Part shown: positions 8,111 through 17,059 of the stretch, piece after piece
Layout: every line of letters begins with the position of its first letter
Numbering within the stretch: the stretch's first letter is position 1
Assembly: GCF_014905555.1 (NCBI RefSeq)
Contig: NZ_BNGS01000014.1
Span: 62,001 to 126,000 of the forward strand
Direction: 5' to 3'
Source: Streptomyces sp. Y2F8-2
GTDB lineage: Bacteria; Actinomycetota; Actinomycetes; Streptomycetales; Streptomycetaceae
DNA: 64,000 bases
The notes under the pieces: generated by a model
Databases searched by the model: none
What the model saw: the letters and a program-made list of their open reading frames with translations, nothing else
What the model was told of the DNA's origin: nothing
Program-made: the position numbers and the translations under genes

Positions 8111-9357
8111 TCACGGTCGTCGGCACGGGCACGGGGGCGCCCCTTCCCGAGGAGGTCCTCACGGCGGCGGACCTCGTCGTGGGCGGGCGGCGGCATCTGG
8201 ACGCCGCCCGGCTGCCCGAGGGCGCCGAACGGGTCGTGCTCGGCCCGCTGGCGCCCGCACTGGACGCCATCGAGCGGGCCCTGGAGAAGGGGGACGAGGA
8301 GCGGCGGGTCGTCGTGCTCGCCTCCGGGGATCCCGGGTTCTTCGGCATCGTGCGCGCACTGGGCGAGCGGTTCGGGCCGGACCGGCTGGATGTGCGGCCC
8401 GGCGTGTCGTCGGTGGCCGCCGCCTTCGCGCGGCTCGGGCTGACCTGGGACGACGCGGTGGTGGTCAGCGCGCACGGGCGCGAGATGCGCACCGCGGTGA
8501 ACGTGTGCCGGGCGCGTCCCAAGGTCGCCGTGCTGACCGGGCCCGGAGCCGGTCCCGCAGAGCTGGGGGCGGCACTCGCCGACGGCTGTGCCGACCGGGT
8601 CCTCGTCGTGGCGACCGCGCTCGGCGACCCGGAGCGGGAGCGCGTGGAGCGGGTGACGCCCGCCGAGGCGGCGGAACGCGACTGGGGGACGGCGGTGAGC
8701 GTGGTGCTGTGCCTGGACGAGGCGCGGGCACAGGGACCGGTGCGCACGGTCGCGGGGGCGTCCTCGGGCCCCTCCGCATGGGCCCTGGACGAGAGCGCCT
8801 TCGCGCACCGGGACTCGATGATCACCAAGTTCGAGGTGCGCGCCCTGGCCCTGGCCCGGCTCGGGCCGCGGCTCGGCGATCTGGTCTGGGACGTCGGCGC
8901 GGGCTCCGGCTCGGTCGCCGTCGAGTGCGCACGGCTGGGCGCCGCCGTCACCGCCGTCGAGAAGACGCCCGACGGGGTCGAGCGGATCCGCGCCAACGCG
9001 TCCGCGCACGGCGTGGACGTGCGGGTCGTGCACGGGACCGCACCGGACGCGCTGGAGGGACTCGACGACCCCGACGCGGTGTTCGTCGGCGGCGGCGGAC
9101 GCGGACTGCCCGCCATCGTCAGCGCGTGCGCACGGCGCGCCCGGCGGGCGGTGGTGGTCGCCATGGCGGCACTGGACCGCGTACCTGCGGCGCGCGAGGC
9201 GCTCGTCGCCGCCGGGTTCTCCTGCGACGGCGTCCTGCTGCAGGCGTCGCGCCTCGCGCCGCTGCCGGGCGACGTGACCCGGCTCGCGGCGACGAACCCT
9301 GTTTTCCTGCTGTGGGGCACGCGGGCCCCGGCACTGCACGAAGGAGAAGCTCAGTGA
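8107..9357 (+). CDS. cobL: Bifunctional precorrin-6Y C5,15-methyltransferase (decarboxylating)
   Basis: A 416-residue CbiE-CbiT fusion. The N-terminal half is a TP-methylase (VVGTGTGAPLPEEVL; LASGDPGFFGIVRALGERF), which methylates C5. The C-terminal half from about residue 235 is a Rossmann methyltransferase with the SAM motif DVGAGSGSVAVECARLG and downstream FVGGGGRGLPAIV, responsible for C15 methylation and C12 acetate decarboxylation. GTG start overlaps cobM by four bases; its own TGA overlaps the next GTG. Confidence 0.94.
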   Translation: MITVVGTGTGAPLPEEVLTAADLVVGGRRHLDAARLPEGAERVVLGPLAPALDAIERALEKGDEERRVVVLASGDPGFFGIVRALGERFGPDRLDVRPGVSSVAAAFARLGLTWDDAVVVSAHGREMRTAVNVCRARPKVAVLTGPGAGPAELGAALADGCADRVLVVATALGDPERERVERVTPAEAAERDWGTAVSVVLCLDEARAQGPVRTVAGASSGPSAWALDESAFAHRDSMITKFEVRALALARLGPRLGDLVWDVGAGSGSVAVECARLGAAVTAVEKTPDGVERIRANASAHGVDVRVVHGTAPDALEGLDDPDAVFVGGGGRGLPAIVSACARRARRAVVVAMAALDRVPAAREALVAAGFSCDGVLLQASRLAPLPGDVTRLAATNPVFLLWGTRAPALHEGEAQ

Positions 9358-11036
9358 TCGGCCTCATTTCCGCCACCGCGTCGGGGGCGGCTGCGCGGGA
9401 CCGGCTGGCCGCGGCGTGGCCGGACCGTACGCGGGTGTACGACGGGCCCGTGAAGGACGCCGTACGGGCCGCCTTCGCGGAGTGCGAGCAGCTCGTGTGC
9501 TTCCTGGCGACGGGGGCGGTCGTACGGCTGATCGCACCGCTGCTGGGTGAGAAGGCCTCCGACCCGGGCGTGGTGTGCGTCGACGAGGGCGGGCGGTTCG
9601 CGGTGTCCCTTGTGGGCGGGCACGCGGGCGGCGCCAATGAGCTGGCCCGCGCGGTGGGCGGGGTGCTGGGCGCGGAACCGGTCGTCACGACCGCCACGGA
9701 CGCCGTGGGGCTGCCCGGGCTAGACACGCTCGGGTTCCCGGTGGAGGGCGATGTCGCCGCCGTCTCACGGGCGTTGCTCGACGGGGAGCCGGTGGCGCTG
9801 GAGGCGGACGTGACCTGGCCGCTGCCGCCGCTGCGGGTCGCCGCCGAGGGGGCGTACACGATCCGGGTCACCGACCGGGCCGTCGAACCCGCCGAACGGG
9901 AGGTCGTGCTGCGGCCGCCCACCCTGGTCGCGGGCGTCGGCGCGTCCAGGGGTGCCCCGGTGGAGGAGGTGCTGGGGCTCGTCGAGGGTGCTCTGCGGGA
10001 CGCGGGGCTCTCCGTGGCGTCGCTCGCCGAGCTCGCCACCGTCGACGCCAAGGCGGAGGAGCCCGGCATCGTCGAGGCGGCACGGCGGCTCGGCGTTCCG
10101 CTCGTGACGTACGCCGCCGAGGAGTTGGCGAGGGTCGACGTGCCCAACCCGTCCGAGGCGCCGCTCGCCGCCGTCGGCACGCCGTCCGTCGCGGAGGCCG
10201 CCGCGCTGGTGGGCGGGGGCGAACTCCTCGTACCCAAGCGGAAGTCGGCCATGGCCACCTGCGCGGTCGGACGCCGGCCGGGGCGCGGACGGCTCGCGGT
10301 CGTCGGGCTGGGGCCGGGCGCCCGGGACCTGCTCACGCCGCGCGCGCAGCAGGAGCTGCGGCGTGCCTCCGTGCTCGTCGGCCTCGACCAGTACGTCGAC
10401 CAGATCCGTGACCTGCTGCGGCCCGGCACCCGGATCCTGGAGTCGGGACTCGGCGCCGAGGAGGAGCGGGCGCGCACGGCGGTCGCGGAGGCGCGCAGGG
10501 GGCACGCCGTCGCGCTGATCGGCAGCGGGGACGCCGGGGTGTACGCGATGGCCTCCCCCGCGCTCGCCGAGGCGTCCGACGACATCGACGTGGTCGGGGT
10601 GCCCGGCGTCACCGCGGCGCTCGCGGCCGGGGCGATCCTGGGCGCGCCGCTCGGCCACGACCATGTGTCGATCAGCCTCTCCGACCTGCACACGCCGTGG
10701 GAGGTCATCGAGCGGCGGGTACGGGCCGCGGCCGAGGCGGATCTCGTCGTCACCTTCTACAACCCCCGCTCCCGGGGCCGCGACTGGCAGCTGCCGAAGG
10801 CCCTCGCGATCCTCGCCGGGCACCGGGAGCCGACGACACCGGTCGGTGTCGTACGCAACGCGTCACGGCCCGACGAGTCCAGTCGCCTCACGACCCTGGC
10901 CGAACTGGACCCGGCGACGGTCGACATGATGACGGTCGTGACCGTGGGCAACACGGCGACCCGTGAGATCGCGGGCCGCATGGTCACGCCGCGCGGATAC
11001 CGCTGGCAGGACGACCGGCAGGAGGAGGCGAAGTGA
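9354..11036 (+). CDS. cobJ: CbiG-CobJ fusion: cobalt-precorrin-5A hydrolase / precorrin-3B C17-methyltransferase
   Basis: A 560-residue fusion. Residues 1 to about 300 match CbiG: an N-terminal domain with CFLATGAVVRLIAPLLGEKA and SLVGGHAGGANELARAVGG, and a C-terminal part with LVAGVGASRGAPVEEVL and LATVDAKAEEPGIVEAARRL. From about residue 310 a TP-methylase begins (AVVGLGPGARDLLTPRA), with IGSGDAGVYAMASPALAE and FYNPRSRGRDWQLPKA as in CobJ, which contracts the ring and methylates C17. CbiG opens the delta-lactone. The start is the GTG overlapping cobL; the stop overlaps cobH. Confidence 0.92.
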   Translation: MIGLISATASGAAARDRLAAAWPDRTRVYDGPVKDAVRAAFAECEQLVCFLATGAVVRLIAPLLGEKASDPGVVCVDEGGRFAVSLVGGHAGGANELARAVGGVLGAEPVVTTATDAVGLPGLDTLGFPVEGDVAAVSRALLDGEPVALEADVTWPLPPLRVAAEGAYTIRVTDRAVEPAEREVVLRPPTLVAGVGASRGAPVEEVLGLVEGALRDAGLSVASLAELATVDAKAEEPGIVEAARRLGVPLVTYAAEELARVDVPNPSEAPLAAVGTPSVAEAAALVGGGELLVPKRKSAMATCAVGRRPGRGRLAVVGLGPGARDLLTPRAQQELRRASVLVGLDQYVDQIRDLLRPGTRILESGLGAEEERARTAVAEARRGHAVALIGSGDAGVYAMASPALAEASDDIDVVGVPGVTAALAAGAILGAPLGHDHVSISLSDLHTPWEVIERRVRAAAEADLVVTFYNPRSRGRDWQLPKALAILAGHREPTTPVGVVRNASRPDESSRLTTLAELDPATVDMMTVVTVGNTATREIAGRMVTPRGYRWQDDRQEEAK

Positions 11037-11623
11037 ACCGTGTGGTGCACCCGATCGAGCAGGAGTCCTTCCGGCGGCTGCGCGCCCGCCTCGACACCTC
11101 ACACTTCCCGCCGCTGACCCGGGCGGTGGTGGAGCGGGTCATCCACTCCGCCGCCGACCTCGACTACGCCACCGACCTCGTCATGGACGAGAGCGAGTTG
11201 GAGAAGGCGCACACGGCGCTGCACGCCGGGGCGCCGGTGGTGGTGGACGTGGAGATGGTCGCGGCCGGGATCACACGCCGCGAGACGGTCTGCCGCCTCA
11301 AGGACGCCAGGTCGGGCCCGGGCATGACCCGCTCGGCGCACGCGATCCGGCTGGCGTACGAGGACGTCGGCCCGGGCGCCCTGTGGGTGATCGGCTGCGC
11401 GCCGACCGCCCTGGAGGAGCTGCTGACGTTGGACGCCTCCCCCGCGCTCGTCATCGGTCTGCCCGTCGGTTTCGTCGGCGCGGCCGAGTCCAAGGCCGCG
11501 TTGCGCGAGAGCGGGCTGCCGGCCGTGAGCAACGTGTCCGAGAAGGGCGGTTCGGCGGTCGCCGCCGCCGCGCTCAACGCCCTGTTGTACCACCCCGTTT
11601 CGAAGTTCGAGGAGACATCGTGA
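11033..11623 (+). CDS. cobH: Precorrin-8X methylmutase
   Basis: A 196-residue CobH/CbiC enzyme that moves the C11 methyl to C12. A strong GGAGGAGG ribosome-binding site lies at 11021-11028 before the GTG at 11033, which overlaps the cobJ stop. The family blocks HPIEQESFRRLRARLD, VIHSAADLDYATDL and GLPVGFVGAAESKAAL are intact, the first containing the expected active-site region. The stop overlaps the cbiX GTG. Confidence 0.95.
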   Translation: MNRVVHPIEQESFRRLRARLDTSHFPPLTRAVVERVIHSAADLDYATDLVMDESELEKAHTALHAGAPVVVDVEMVAAGITRRETVCRLKDARSGPGMTRSAHAIRLAYEDVGPGALWVIGCAPTALEELLTLDASPALVIGLPVGFVGAAESKAALRESGLPAVSNVSEKGGSAVAAAALNALLYHPVSKFEETS

Positions 11624-12555
11624 CCACCCCGCCGCCCGCCCTGCTCATCGCCGGCCACGGCACCCGGGACGAGGCCGGGGCCGAGGCGTTCCGCGACTTC
11701 GTACGGGAGCTGGGACGCCGCCACCCCGACCTGCCCGTCGCGGGCGGCTTCATCGAGCTGTCGCCGCCGCCGCTGGGCGAGGCGGTGACCGAGCTCGTGG
11801 AGCGGGGGGTGCGCCGGTTCGCGGCCGTGCCGCTGATGCTGGTGTCCGCCGGGCACGCCAAGGGGGACATCCCTGCGGCGCTGGCCCGGGAGAAGGAGCG
11901 GCACCCGGGCATCTCGTACACCTACGGGCGCCCGCTCGGCCCGCACCCGGCGCTGCTGTCGGTGCTGGAGCGGCGTCTGGACGAGGCGCTGGGCGGGACG
12001 GCGTGCACGCCCGAGGAGCGCGCCGAGGTGACGGTGCTGCTGGTGGGCCGTGGCTCCACCGACCCCGACGCCAACGCCGAGGTGTACAAGGCGGCGCGGC
12101 TGCTGTGGGAGGGGCGCGGGTACGCGGGCGTGGAGACGGCGTTCGTGTCGCTGGCGGCGCCGGACGTGCCGAGCGGCCTCGACCGGTGCGCGAAGCTGGG
12201 TGCGAAGCGGATCGTCGTCCTGCCGTACTTCCTGTTCACGGGGATCCTGCCGGACCGGGTCCGGCGGCAGGCGGAGGACTGGGCGGCGACGCATCCGCAG
12301 GTCGAGGTGCGGTCGGCGGACGTCATCGGGCCGGAGCCGGAGCTGCTGGACCTGGTGATGGAGCGGTACCAGGAGGCGCTGAAGGGGGATCTGCGGATGA
12401 ACTGCGACTCGTGCGTGTACCGGATCGCCCTGCCCGGCTTCGAGGACAAGGTGGGGCTGCCGCAGCAGCCGCACTTCCACCCGGACGACGACGGGCATCA
12501 CCATCACGGTCATGGACACCACCACGGGGGGCACGCGCACTCCCATGCGCACTGA
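11620..12555 (+). CDS. cbiX: CbiX-type sirohydrochlorin cobaltochelatase with Fe-S motif and His tail
   Basis: A 311-residue long-form CbiX that inserts Co(II) into sirohydrochlorin. Two tandem chelatase repeats are visible, with the metal-binding His motifs LIAGHGTRDEAGA and VSAGHAKGDIPAAL in the first and VGRGSTDPDANAE in the second. A C-terminal MNCDSCVYR motif (C262, C265) resembles the redox Fe-S site of long CbiX proteins. The last ~27 residues are strikingly His-rich (runs such as DDDGHHHHGHGHHHGG), plausibly a cobalt store. The 3' end overlaps cobC by 11 bases. It implies an early cobalt insertion although a late-insertion CobN is in the same operon. Confidence 0.92.
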   Translation: MTTPPPALLIAGHGTRDEAGAEAFRDFVRELGRRHPDLPVAGGFIELSPPPLGEAVTELVERGVRRFAAVPLMLVSAGHAKGDIPAALAREKERHPGISYTYGRPLGPHPALLSVLERRLDEALGGTACTPEERAEVTVLLVGRGSTDPDANAEVYKAARLLWEGRGYAGVETAFVSLAAPDVPSGLDRCAKLGAKRIVVLPYFLFTGILPDRVRRQAEDWAATHPQVEVRSADVIGPEPELLDLVMERYQEALKGDLRMNCDSCVYRIALPGFEDKVGLPQQPHFHPDDDGHHHHGHGHHHGGHAHSHAH

Positions 12556-13618
12556 ACGGGACGGAGCACAGCACGACCTGCGGCACCACGGAGACGCCGA
12601 GGTCCGTGACGGTGGGGCGGGGCTGACCGACCTCGCGGTGAACGTGCGCGCGGACACGCCTCCGGCGTGGCTGCGGGAGGTGATCGCCGAGTCGCTGGGC
12701 GGCCTCGCGGCCTACCCCGACGGACGGGCGGCGCGGGCGGCGATCGCGGAGCGGCACGGGGTGCCGGCCGAGCGGGTGCTGCTGACGGCGGGGGCGGCGG
12801 AGGCGTTCGTGCTGCTCGCCCGCGCCCTGAAGGTGCGGCGGCCGGTCGTGGTGCACCCGCAGTTCACGGAGCCGGAGGCGGCGTTGCGGGCCGCGGGGCA
12901 CGTGGTGGATCGGGTGCTGCTGCGGCAGGCGGACGGTTTCCGGCTGGATCCGGCGCTGGTGCCGCAGGGCGCGGACCTGGTGGTGATCGGGAATCCCACG
13001 AACCCCACGTCCGTCCTGCACCCGGCGTCGGTGATCGAGGAACTGGCCCGCCCGGGGCGGGTGCTGGTGGTCGACGAGGCGTTCATGGACGCGGTCCCCG
13101 GGGAACGCGAGGCGCTGGCGGACCGGACGGACGTGCCGGGCCTGGTGGTCCTGCGCAGCCTGACCAAGACCTGGGGTCTGGCGGGGCTGCGCATCGGCTA
13201 CGTCCTGGCCGACCCCGGGACGATCGCGCAATTGGAACGGGCGCAGCCGCTGTGGCCGGTGTCGACGCCGGCGCTCGCGGCGGCTCAGGCCTGCGTGTCG
13301 CCGCGAGCGCTGGCGGAGGCGGCGCACGCGGCGCACCGGGTGGCGGCGGACCGGGCACATCTGGTGGCGGGGCTGCGGGAGTTCGGGCCGGACGGGCTGC
13401 ATGTGGCGGAGCCGGCGGAGGGGCCGTTCGTGCTGGTCCGCCTGGTCCGGGCGGCTGCCGTGCGGCGGCATCTGCGGGACCTCGGCTTCGCGGTGCGCCG
13501 CGGGGACACGTTTCCGGGGCTGGACGAGGAGTGGCTGCGGCTGGCGGTACGGGACCGGGTGACGGTCAACCGCTTCCTGCAGGCGCTGGACCGCTCGATG
13601 GCCCTGGCACAGGGCTGA
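12545..13618 (+). CDS. cobC: CobC-type PLP-dependent enzyme (Rv2231c family)
   Basis: A 357-residue fold-type I aminotransferase-like protein related to threonine-phosphate decarboxylase and histidinol-phosphate aminotransferase. The PLP lysine is K208 in SLTKTWGLAGLRIGY; VIGNPTNPTSVLHP and VLVVDEAFMDAVPGE supply the other cofactor contacts. The role in the family is to supply (R)-1-aminopropan-2-ol phosphate or a related aminopropanol linker for the nucleotide loop. The ATG lies inside the His-tail codons of cbiX. A GC hairpin follows, probably ending the operon. Confidence 0.87.
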   Translation: MRTERDGAQHDLRHHGDAEVRDGGAGLTDLAVNVRADTPPAWLREVIAESLGGLAAYPDGRAARAAIAERHGVPAERVLLTAGAAEAFVLLARALKVRRPVVVHPQFTEPEAALRAAGHVVDRVLLRQADGFRLDPALVPQGADLVVIGNPTNPTSVLHPASVIEELARPGRVLVVDEAFMDAVPGEREALADRTDVPGLVVLRSLTKTWGLAGLRIGYVLADPGTIAQLERAQPLWPVSTPALAAAQACVSPRALAEAAHAAHRVAADRAHLVAGLREFGPDGLHVAEPAEGPFVLVRLVRAAAVRRHLRDLGFAVRRGDTFPGLDEEWLRLAVRDRVTVNRFLQALDRSMALAQG

Positions 13619-13620
13619 GC

Positions 13621-13653
13621 GGGGCGGCGGGCGCCAGGCCCGTCGCCCGCCCC
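13621..13653 (+). terminator. Probable terminator after cobC
   Basis: GCGGGC (13627-13632) pairs with GCCCGC (13645-13650), extended by a bulged G/C stem, with a 12-base loop. It starts three bases after the cobC stop. No U-run follows, as is common in Streptomyces. Confidence 0.5.
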
Positions 13654-13752
13654 GGGGCTAGGCTGGAAGAGCCCCGAGCAACAGCACCGGAACCAGCGGT
13701 CTGTGCCGATGGGCGCCTCGCGGTCCCGGTGCCCGCACCAGTGAGGCCGATC

Positions 13753-14367
13753 ATGCCCTGGAATCTGAGCGGGACCTATCTGGAGAGCTGCAACTGCGAC
13801 GCGGTGTGCCCGTGCACGACCTCGGGTCTGACCGCGCCCGCCGACCATGAACGCTGCCAGGTGACCTTCGCCTTCCACGTCGACGGCGGTGAGGTCGACG
13901 GCGTGGACGTGTCGGGCCGCAGCGTCGCCGTCTTCATCGACGCGCCCCGGGTGATGGCCGACGGCGGCTGGCAGGTGGCGCTGTATGTGGACGCGGCGGC
14001 CGACGACGGCCAGGCGGAGGCGTTGGGCAGGGTGTTCTCCGGGCAGGCCGGCGGGCCGATGGCGGCGCTCGTCCCCCTCGTCGGTGAGCTCCTCGGCGTC
14101 GAGCGCGTCCCCATCGACTACCGGGACGACGGTCGCCGTCACGCGGTGCGAGTGGCCGATGCCATCGACATCGAGATCGAGGACCAGGTCGCCCCGCAGT
14201 TCGGCGCGGACGGCCCGGTGATGGGGCTGACCGGCGTCTTCCACCCGGCGAGCAGCACGCTGACCATCGCCCGCTCCACCCGGGCGACCGGCACCGGAGT
14301 GTACGGCCGGTCATGGGACTTCACCGGCGGCAACGGGCACTCGGCGCCGTTCGCATGGTCCGCGTGA
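13753..14367 (+). CDS. DUF1326 domain-containing protein
   Basis: A 204-residue protein beginning MPWNLSGTYLESCNCDAVCP. The paired cysteines near the N terminus (CNC, CPC) are the hallmark of DUF1326 and look like a metal site. No signal peptide is evident. Its 3' end overlaps the following DUF2182 membrane protein by 13 bases, and these two families are, to my knowledge, frequently encoded together. Biochemical function is not established; metal handling is a guess from the cysteines and the partner. Confidence 0.85.
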   Translation: MPWNLSGTYLESCNCDAVCPCTTSGLTAPADHERCQVTFAFHVDGGEVDGVDVSGRSVAVFIDAPRVMADGGWQVALYVDAAADDGQAEALGRVFSGQAGGPMAALVPLVGELLGVERVPIDYRDDGRRHAVRVADAIDIEIEDQVAPQFGADGPVMGLTGVFHPASSTLTIARSTRATGTGVYGRSWDFTGGNGHSAPFAWSA

Positions 14368-15113
14368 CGGCCGGTCCGCTCCCCGGGCGCGGCAGGCTCG
14401 GCTCCACCGGGCTGCTGCTGCTCGCGGCGGCGGCCGCCTGGGCCTGGGTGGTGGGGCGCGGGCGCGGTACGGGGGGCATGCCCGGGACGATGGGTCTGGA
14501 TCTGCCGGCCTTCCTGCCCGTGTGGACGGTGATGACGGCGGCGATGATGCTGCCCGCCACGGCGCCCGTCGCGTCCTTGTACGCGCGCACGATCCGCAGC
14601 CACCGGTTCCGGCGCGTGGTCGCCTTCACCTTCGGCTACCTGCTGGTGTGGGCCGCCGCCGGGCTGCCCGCCTATGCCCTGGCGGCCGTCGCCGGCCGGG
14701 CGGCGGGCACGCATGCGGCCACCGCCACCGCGGTCGCCTCCGCCGTCTTCGCGGCCAACGGCGTCTACCAGCTCACGCCCCTCAAGGACCGCTGCCTCGC
14801 CCGGTGCCGCTCGCCGATCGGGCTGATGCTGCGCTACGCGTCGTACCCGGGGCGGTCCCGCGATGTGCGCGCGGGAGTCCACCATGGCGCCTTCTGCCTG
14901 GGCTGCTGCTGGTCGCTCATGGCGCTGCTGGCGGCGTTCGGCGTGATGAACCTGTGGGCCATGGTGGGCCTGGCGGCCGTACTGAGCGCCGAGAAGCTCC
15001 TCCCGGCGGGTCCGGTGGTGGCCCGGATCGTGGGGGTGGTCTCCCTCGTGCTGGCCATCGCCGTCGTCTGGGTCCCGGGCCTGGCCCCCGGACTGATCCG
15101 CAGTCCGATGTAG
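14355..15113 (+). CDS. DUF2182 integral membrane protein
   Basis: A 252-residue predicted metal-binding membrane protein. The ATG at 14355 lies inside the end of the DUF1326 gene; an in-frame start 42 bases further upstream would only add a charged extension. About six hydrophobic helices are visible. Family marks are VMTAAMMLPATAPVASLYAR near the N terminus, YQLTPLKDRCLARCRSP mid-protein and HHGAFCLGCCWSLMALL, supplying several Met/His/Cys ligands. Function unknown; probably cooperates with the DUF1326 protein. Confidence 0.84.
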   Translation: MVRVTAGPLPGRGRLGSTGLLLLAAAAAWAWVVGRGRGTGGMPGTMGLDLPAFLPVWTVMTAAMMLPATAPVASLYARTIRSHRFRRVVAFTFGYLLVWAAAGLPAYALAAVAGRAAGTHAATATAVASAVFAANGVYQLTPLKDRCLARCRSPIGLMLRYASYPGRSRDVRAGVHHGAFCLGCCWSLMALLAAFGVMNLWAMVGLAAVLSAEKLLPAGPVVARIVGVVSLVLAIAVVWVPGLAPGLIRSPM

Positions 15114-15144
15114 GCCGGCTGATCCGGAAGGCAGATGCCGGGCC

Positions 15145-16236
15145 CTAGCCGACCACCCGTCCGTTGAGCACGACACGCCGCGGTGCCGCCAGGACCCTTA
15201 CGTCCGTGCGCGGGTCCGTCTCGTACACCACGAGGTCGGCGGGGGCTCCCTCGTCCAGCGCGGGACGCCCGAGCCAGGTCCGGGCGGCCCAGGTGGCTGC
15301 CGAAAGGGCCTCGACGGGCGGGATCCCGGCGGTCACCAACTCGGCCACCTCGCCCGCGACCAGGCCGTGGGCCAGCGAGCCCCCGGCATCGGTGCCCACG
15401 TACACCGGGATCCCGGCGTCGTACGCCGCCCGCACCGTGTCGTAGCGCCGTTCGTAGAGCCGGCGCATATGGGCCGACCAGCGGGGGAACTTCGACTCGC
15501 CACCGTCCGCCAGTCCCGGGAACGTCGCAATGTTCACCAGCGTCGGCACGATCGCGACCCCCCGCTCCGCGAACAGCGGGATCGTCTCCTCCGTCAGCCC
15601 CGTCGCGTGCTCGATGCAGTCGATGCCCGCCTCGACCAGGTCCCGCAGCGAGTCCTCGGCGAAGCAGTGCGCCGTGACCCGCGCGCCCAGGCGGTGGGCC
15701 TCCGCGATCGCCGCCTCCACCGCCTGACGCGGCCAGCAGGCCGACAGGTCCCCCACCTCACGGTCGATCCAGTCGCCCACCAGCTTCACCCAGCCGTCGC
15801 CGCGCCGTGCCTCCTGGGCGACGTAGGCGACCAGGTCGTCCGGTTCGATCTCCCAGGCGAAGTTGCGGATGTAGCGGCGCGTGCGCGCGATGTGCCGCCC
15901 GGCCCGGATGATCTTGGGAAGATCGTCCCGGTCGTCGATCCAGCGGGTGTCCGCAGGGGAGCCCGCGTCCCGGATCAGCAGCGTGCCCGCGTCCCTGTCC
16001 GTCAGCGCCTGCTTCTCCGAGACGTCCTCGGGGACCGGGCCGTGCGCGTCGAGGCCGACGTGGCAGTGCGCGTCGACCAGGCCGGGCAGCGCCCAGCCCT
16101 CGACGGTACGGACGTCGCGGGCCCCGGCGGGGCGGTCGTACGAGATCCGGCCGTCGACCACCCACAGCTCGTCGCGGACGTCCTCGGGCCCGACGAGCAC
16201 CCGTCCCCTCACGTGCAGCACCGCGTGATCGCTCAT
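15145..16236 (-). CDS. Metal-dependent amidohydrolase
   Basis: A 363-residue TIM-barrel amidohydrolase of the imidazolonepropionase/prolidase-like group. The start taken is MSDHAVLHVRGR; a Met three residues earlier is possible. The metal motif DAHCHVGLDAH follows strand 1, GARVTAHCFAED and DCIEHATGL provide the further His ligands, and YVGTDAGGSLAHGL the catalytic Asp. It ends with PADLVVYETDPRTD, the usual composite beta-domain strand. It converges on the DUF2182 gene. Substrate unknown (cyclic amide, dipeptide or deaminated ring). Confidence 0.85.
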   Translation of the reverse strand: MSDHAVLHVRGRVLVGPEDVRDELWVVDGRISYDRPAGARDVRTVEGWALPGLVDAHCHVGLDAHGPVPEDVSEKQALTDRDAGTLLIRDAGSPADTRWIDDRDDLPKIIRAGRHIARTRRYIRNFAWEIEPDDLVAYVAQEARRGDGWVKLVGDWIDREVGDLSACWPRQAVEAAIAEAHRLGARVTAHCFAEDSLRDLVEAGIDCIEHATGLTEETIPLFAERGVAIVPTLVNIATFPGLADGGESKFPRWSAHMRRLYERRYDTVRAAYDAGIPVYVGTDAGGSLAHGLVAGEVAELVTAGIPPVEALSAATWAARTWLGRPALDEGAPADLVVYETDPRTDVRVLAAPRRVVLNGRVVG

Positions 16237-16246
16237 GCACTGCACC

Positions 16247-17059
16247 TTAGTTGGCGTCCGCCTGCCACTGCTTCCGGCCGACCTGGTCGGAGGTCTCCTC
16301 CTCCACCTCGGCCCTGGCCGGGTCCAGGAGCCGGGAGAGGAAGTGCCGGGTGCGCTCGTGGCCCGGGTCGCCGATGACCTGCTCGGGGGTGCCGTCCTCG
16401 ACGATCACGCCGCCGTCCATGAAGACGACGCGGTCGGCGACCTCGCGCGCGAAGGTCATCTCGTGGGTGACGACCATCATCGTCATGCCCTCCTGCGCCA
16501 GCCTGCGCATCACGGCGAGGACGTCGCCGACCAGCTCCGGGTCGAGCGCCGAGGTCGGCTCGTCGAACAGCATCACTTCGGGGCCCATGGCGAGGGCGCG
16601 GGCGATGGCGACGCGCTGCTGCTGGCCGCCGGAGAGGGAGGCCGGGTACGCGTCCGCCTTCTCGGACAGGCCGACCCGCTCCAGGTTCTCGGCGGCGATC
16701 TTCGCCGCCTCGGCCTTGTCCCGCTTGAGGACCCGTCGCTGCGGCAGCGTGAGGTTCTCGGTCACCGTGAGGTGCGGGAAGAGGTTGAACTGCTGGAACA
16801 CCATGCCGATACGGCGGCGTACGGCGTCGATGTCCACATCGGGGTCGGTGACCTCGGTGCCGCCGACGAAGACCTGGCCCTTGGTGGGTTCCTCCAGGAG
16901 GTTGACGCAGCGCAGCAGGGTGGACTTGCCGGAGCCGGAGGGGCCGATGACGCAGACCACCTCGCCCTGGCCGATCTCCAGGTCGATGCCGCGCAGCACC
17001 TCGTTGTCACCGAAGGACTTGTGCAGGTCGCGGATCGCGATCTCGGGGCTGCTGCTCAC
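16247..17059 (-). CDS. Polar amino-acid ABC transporter ATP-binding protein
   Basis: A 270-residue GlnQ/HisP-type ATPase. The GTG at 17059 is chosen because it overlaps the permease stop; in-frame starts further upstream lie within the permease gene. Walker A is GPSGSGKST, the Q-loop FQQFNLFPHLTV, the signature LSGGQQQRVAIARAL, Walker B VMLFDEPTSALDP and the switch His VVTHEM. A 25-residue acidic tail follows the usual end. It is the last gene of a substrate-binding/permease/ATPase operon. Confidence 0.93.
   Translation of the reverse strand: MSSSPEIAIRDLHKSFGDNEVLRGIDLEIGQGEVVCVIGPSGSGKSTLLRCVNLLEEPTKGQVFVGGTEVTDPDVDIDAVRRRIGMVFQQFNLFPHLTVTENLTLPQRRVLKRDKAEAAKIAAENLERVGLSEKADAYPASLSGGQQQRVAIARALAMGPEVMLFDEPTSALDPELVGDVLAVMRRLAQEGMTMMVVTHEMTFAREVADRVVFMDGGVIVEDGTPEQVIGDPGHERTRHFLSRLLDPARAEVEEETSDQVGRKQWQADAN

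Noticed and set aside
9119..10753. Long minus-strand open frames opposite the cob genes (also 4058-5650 and 44887-46851)
   Set aside because: Composition is antisense-type (Arg/Ser/Pro/Gln-rich), no motifs, and the plus strand carries clear genes.
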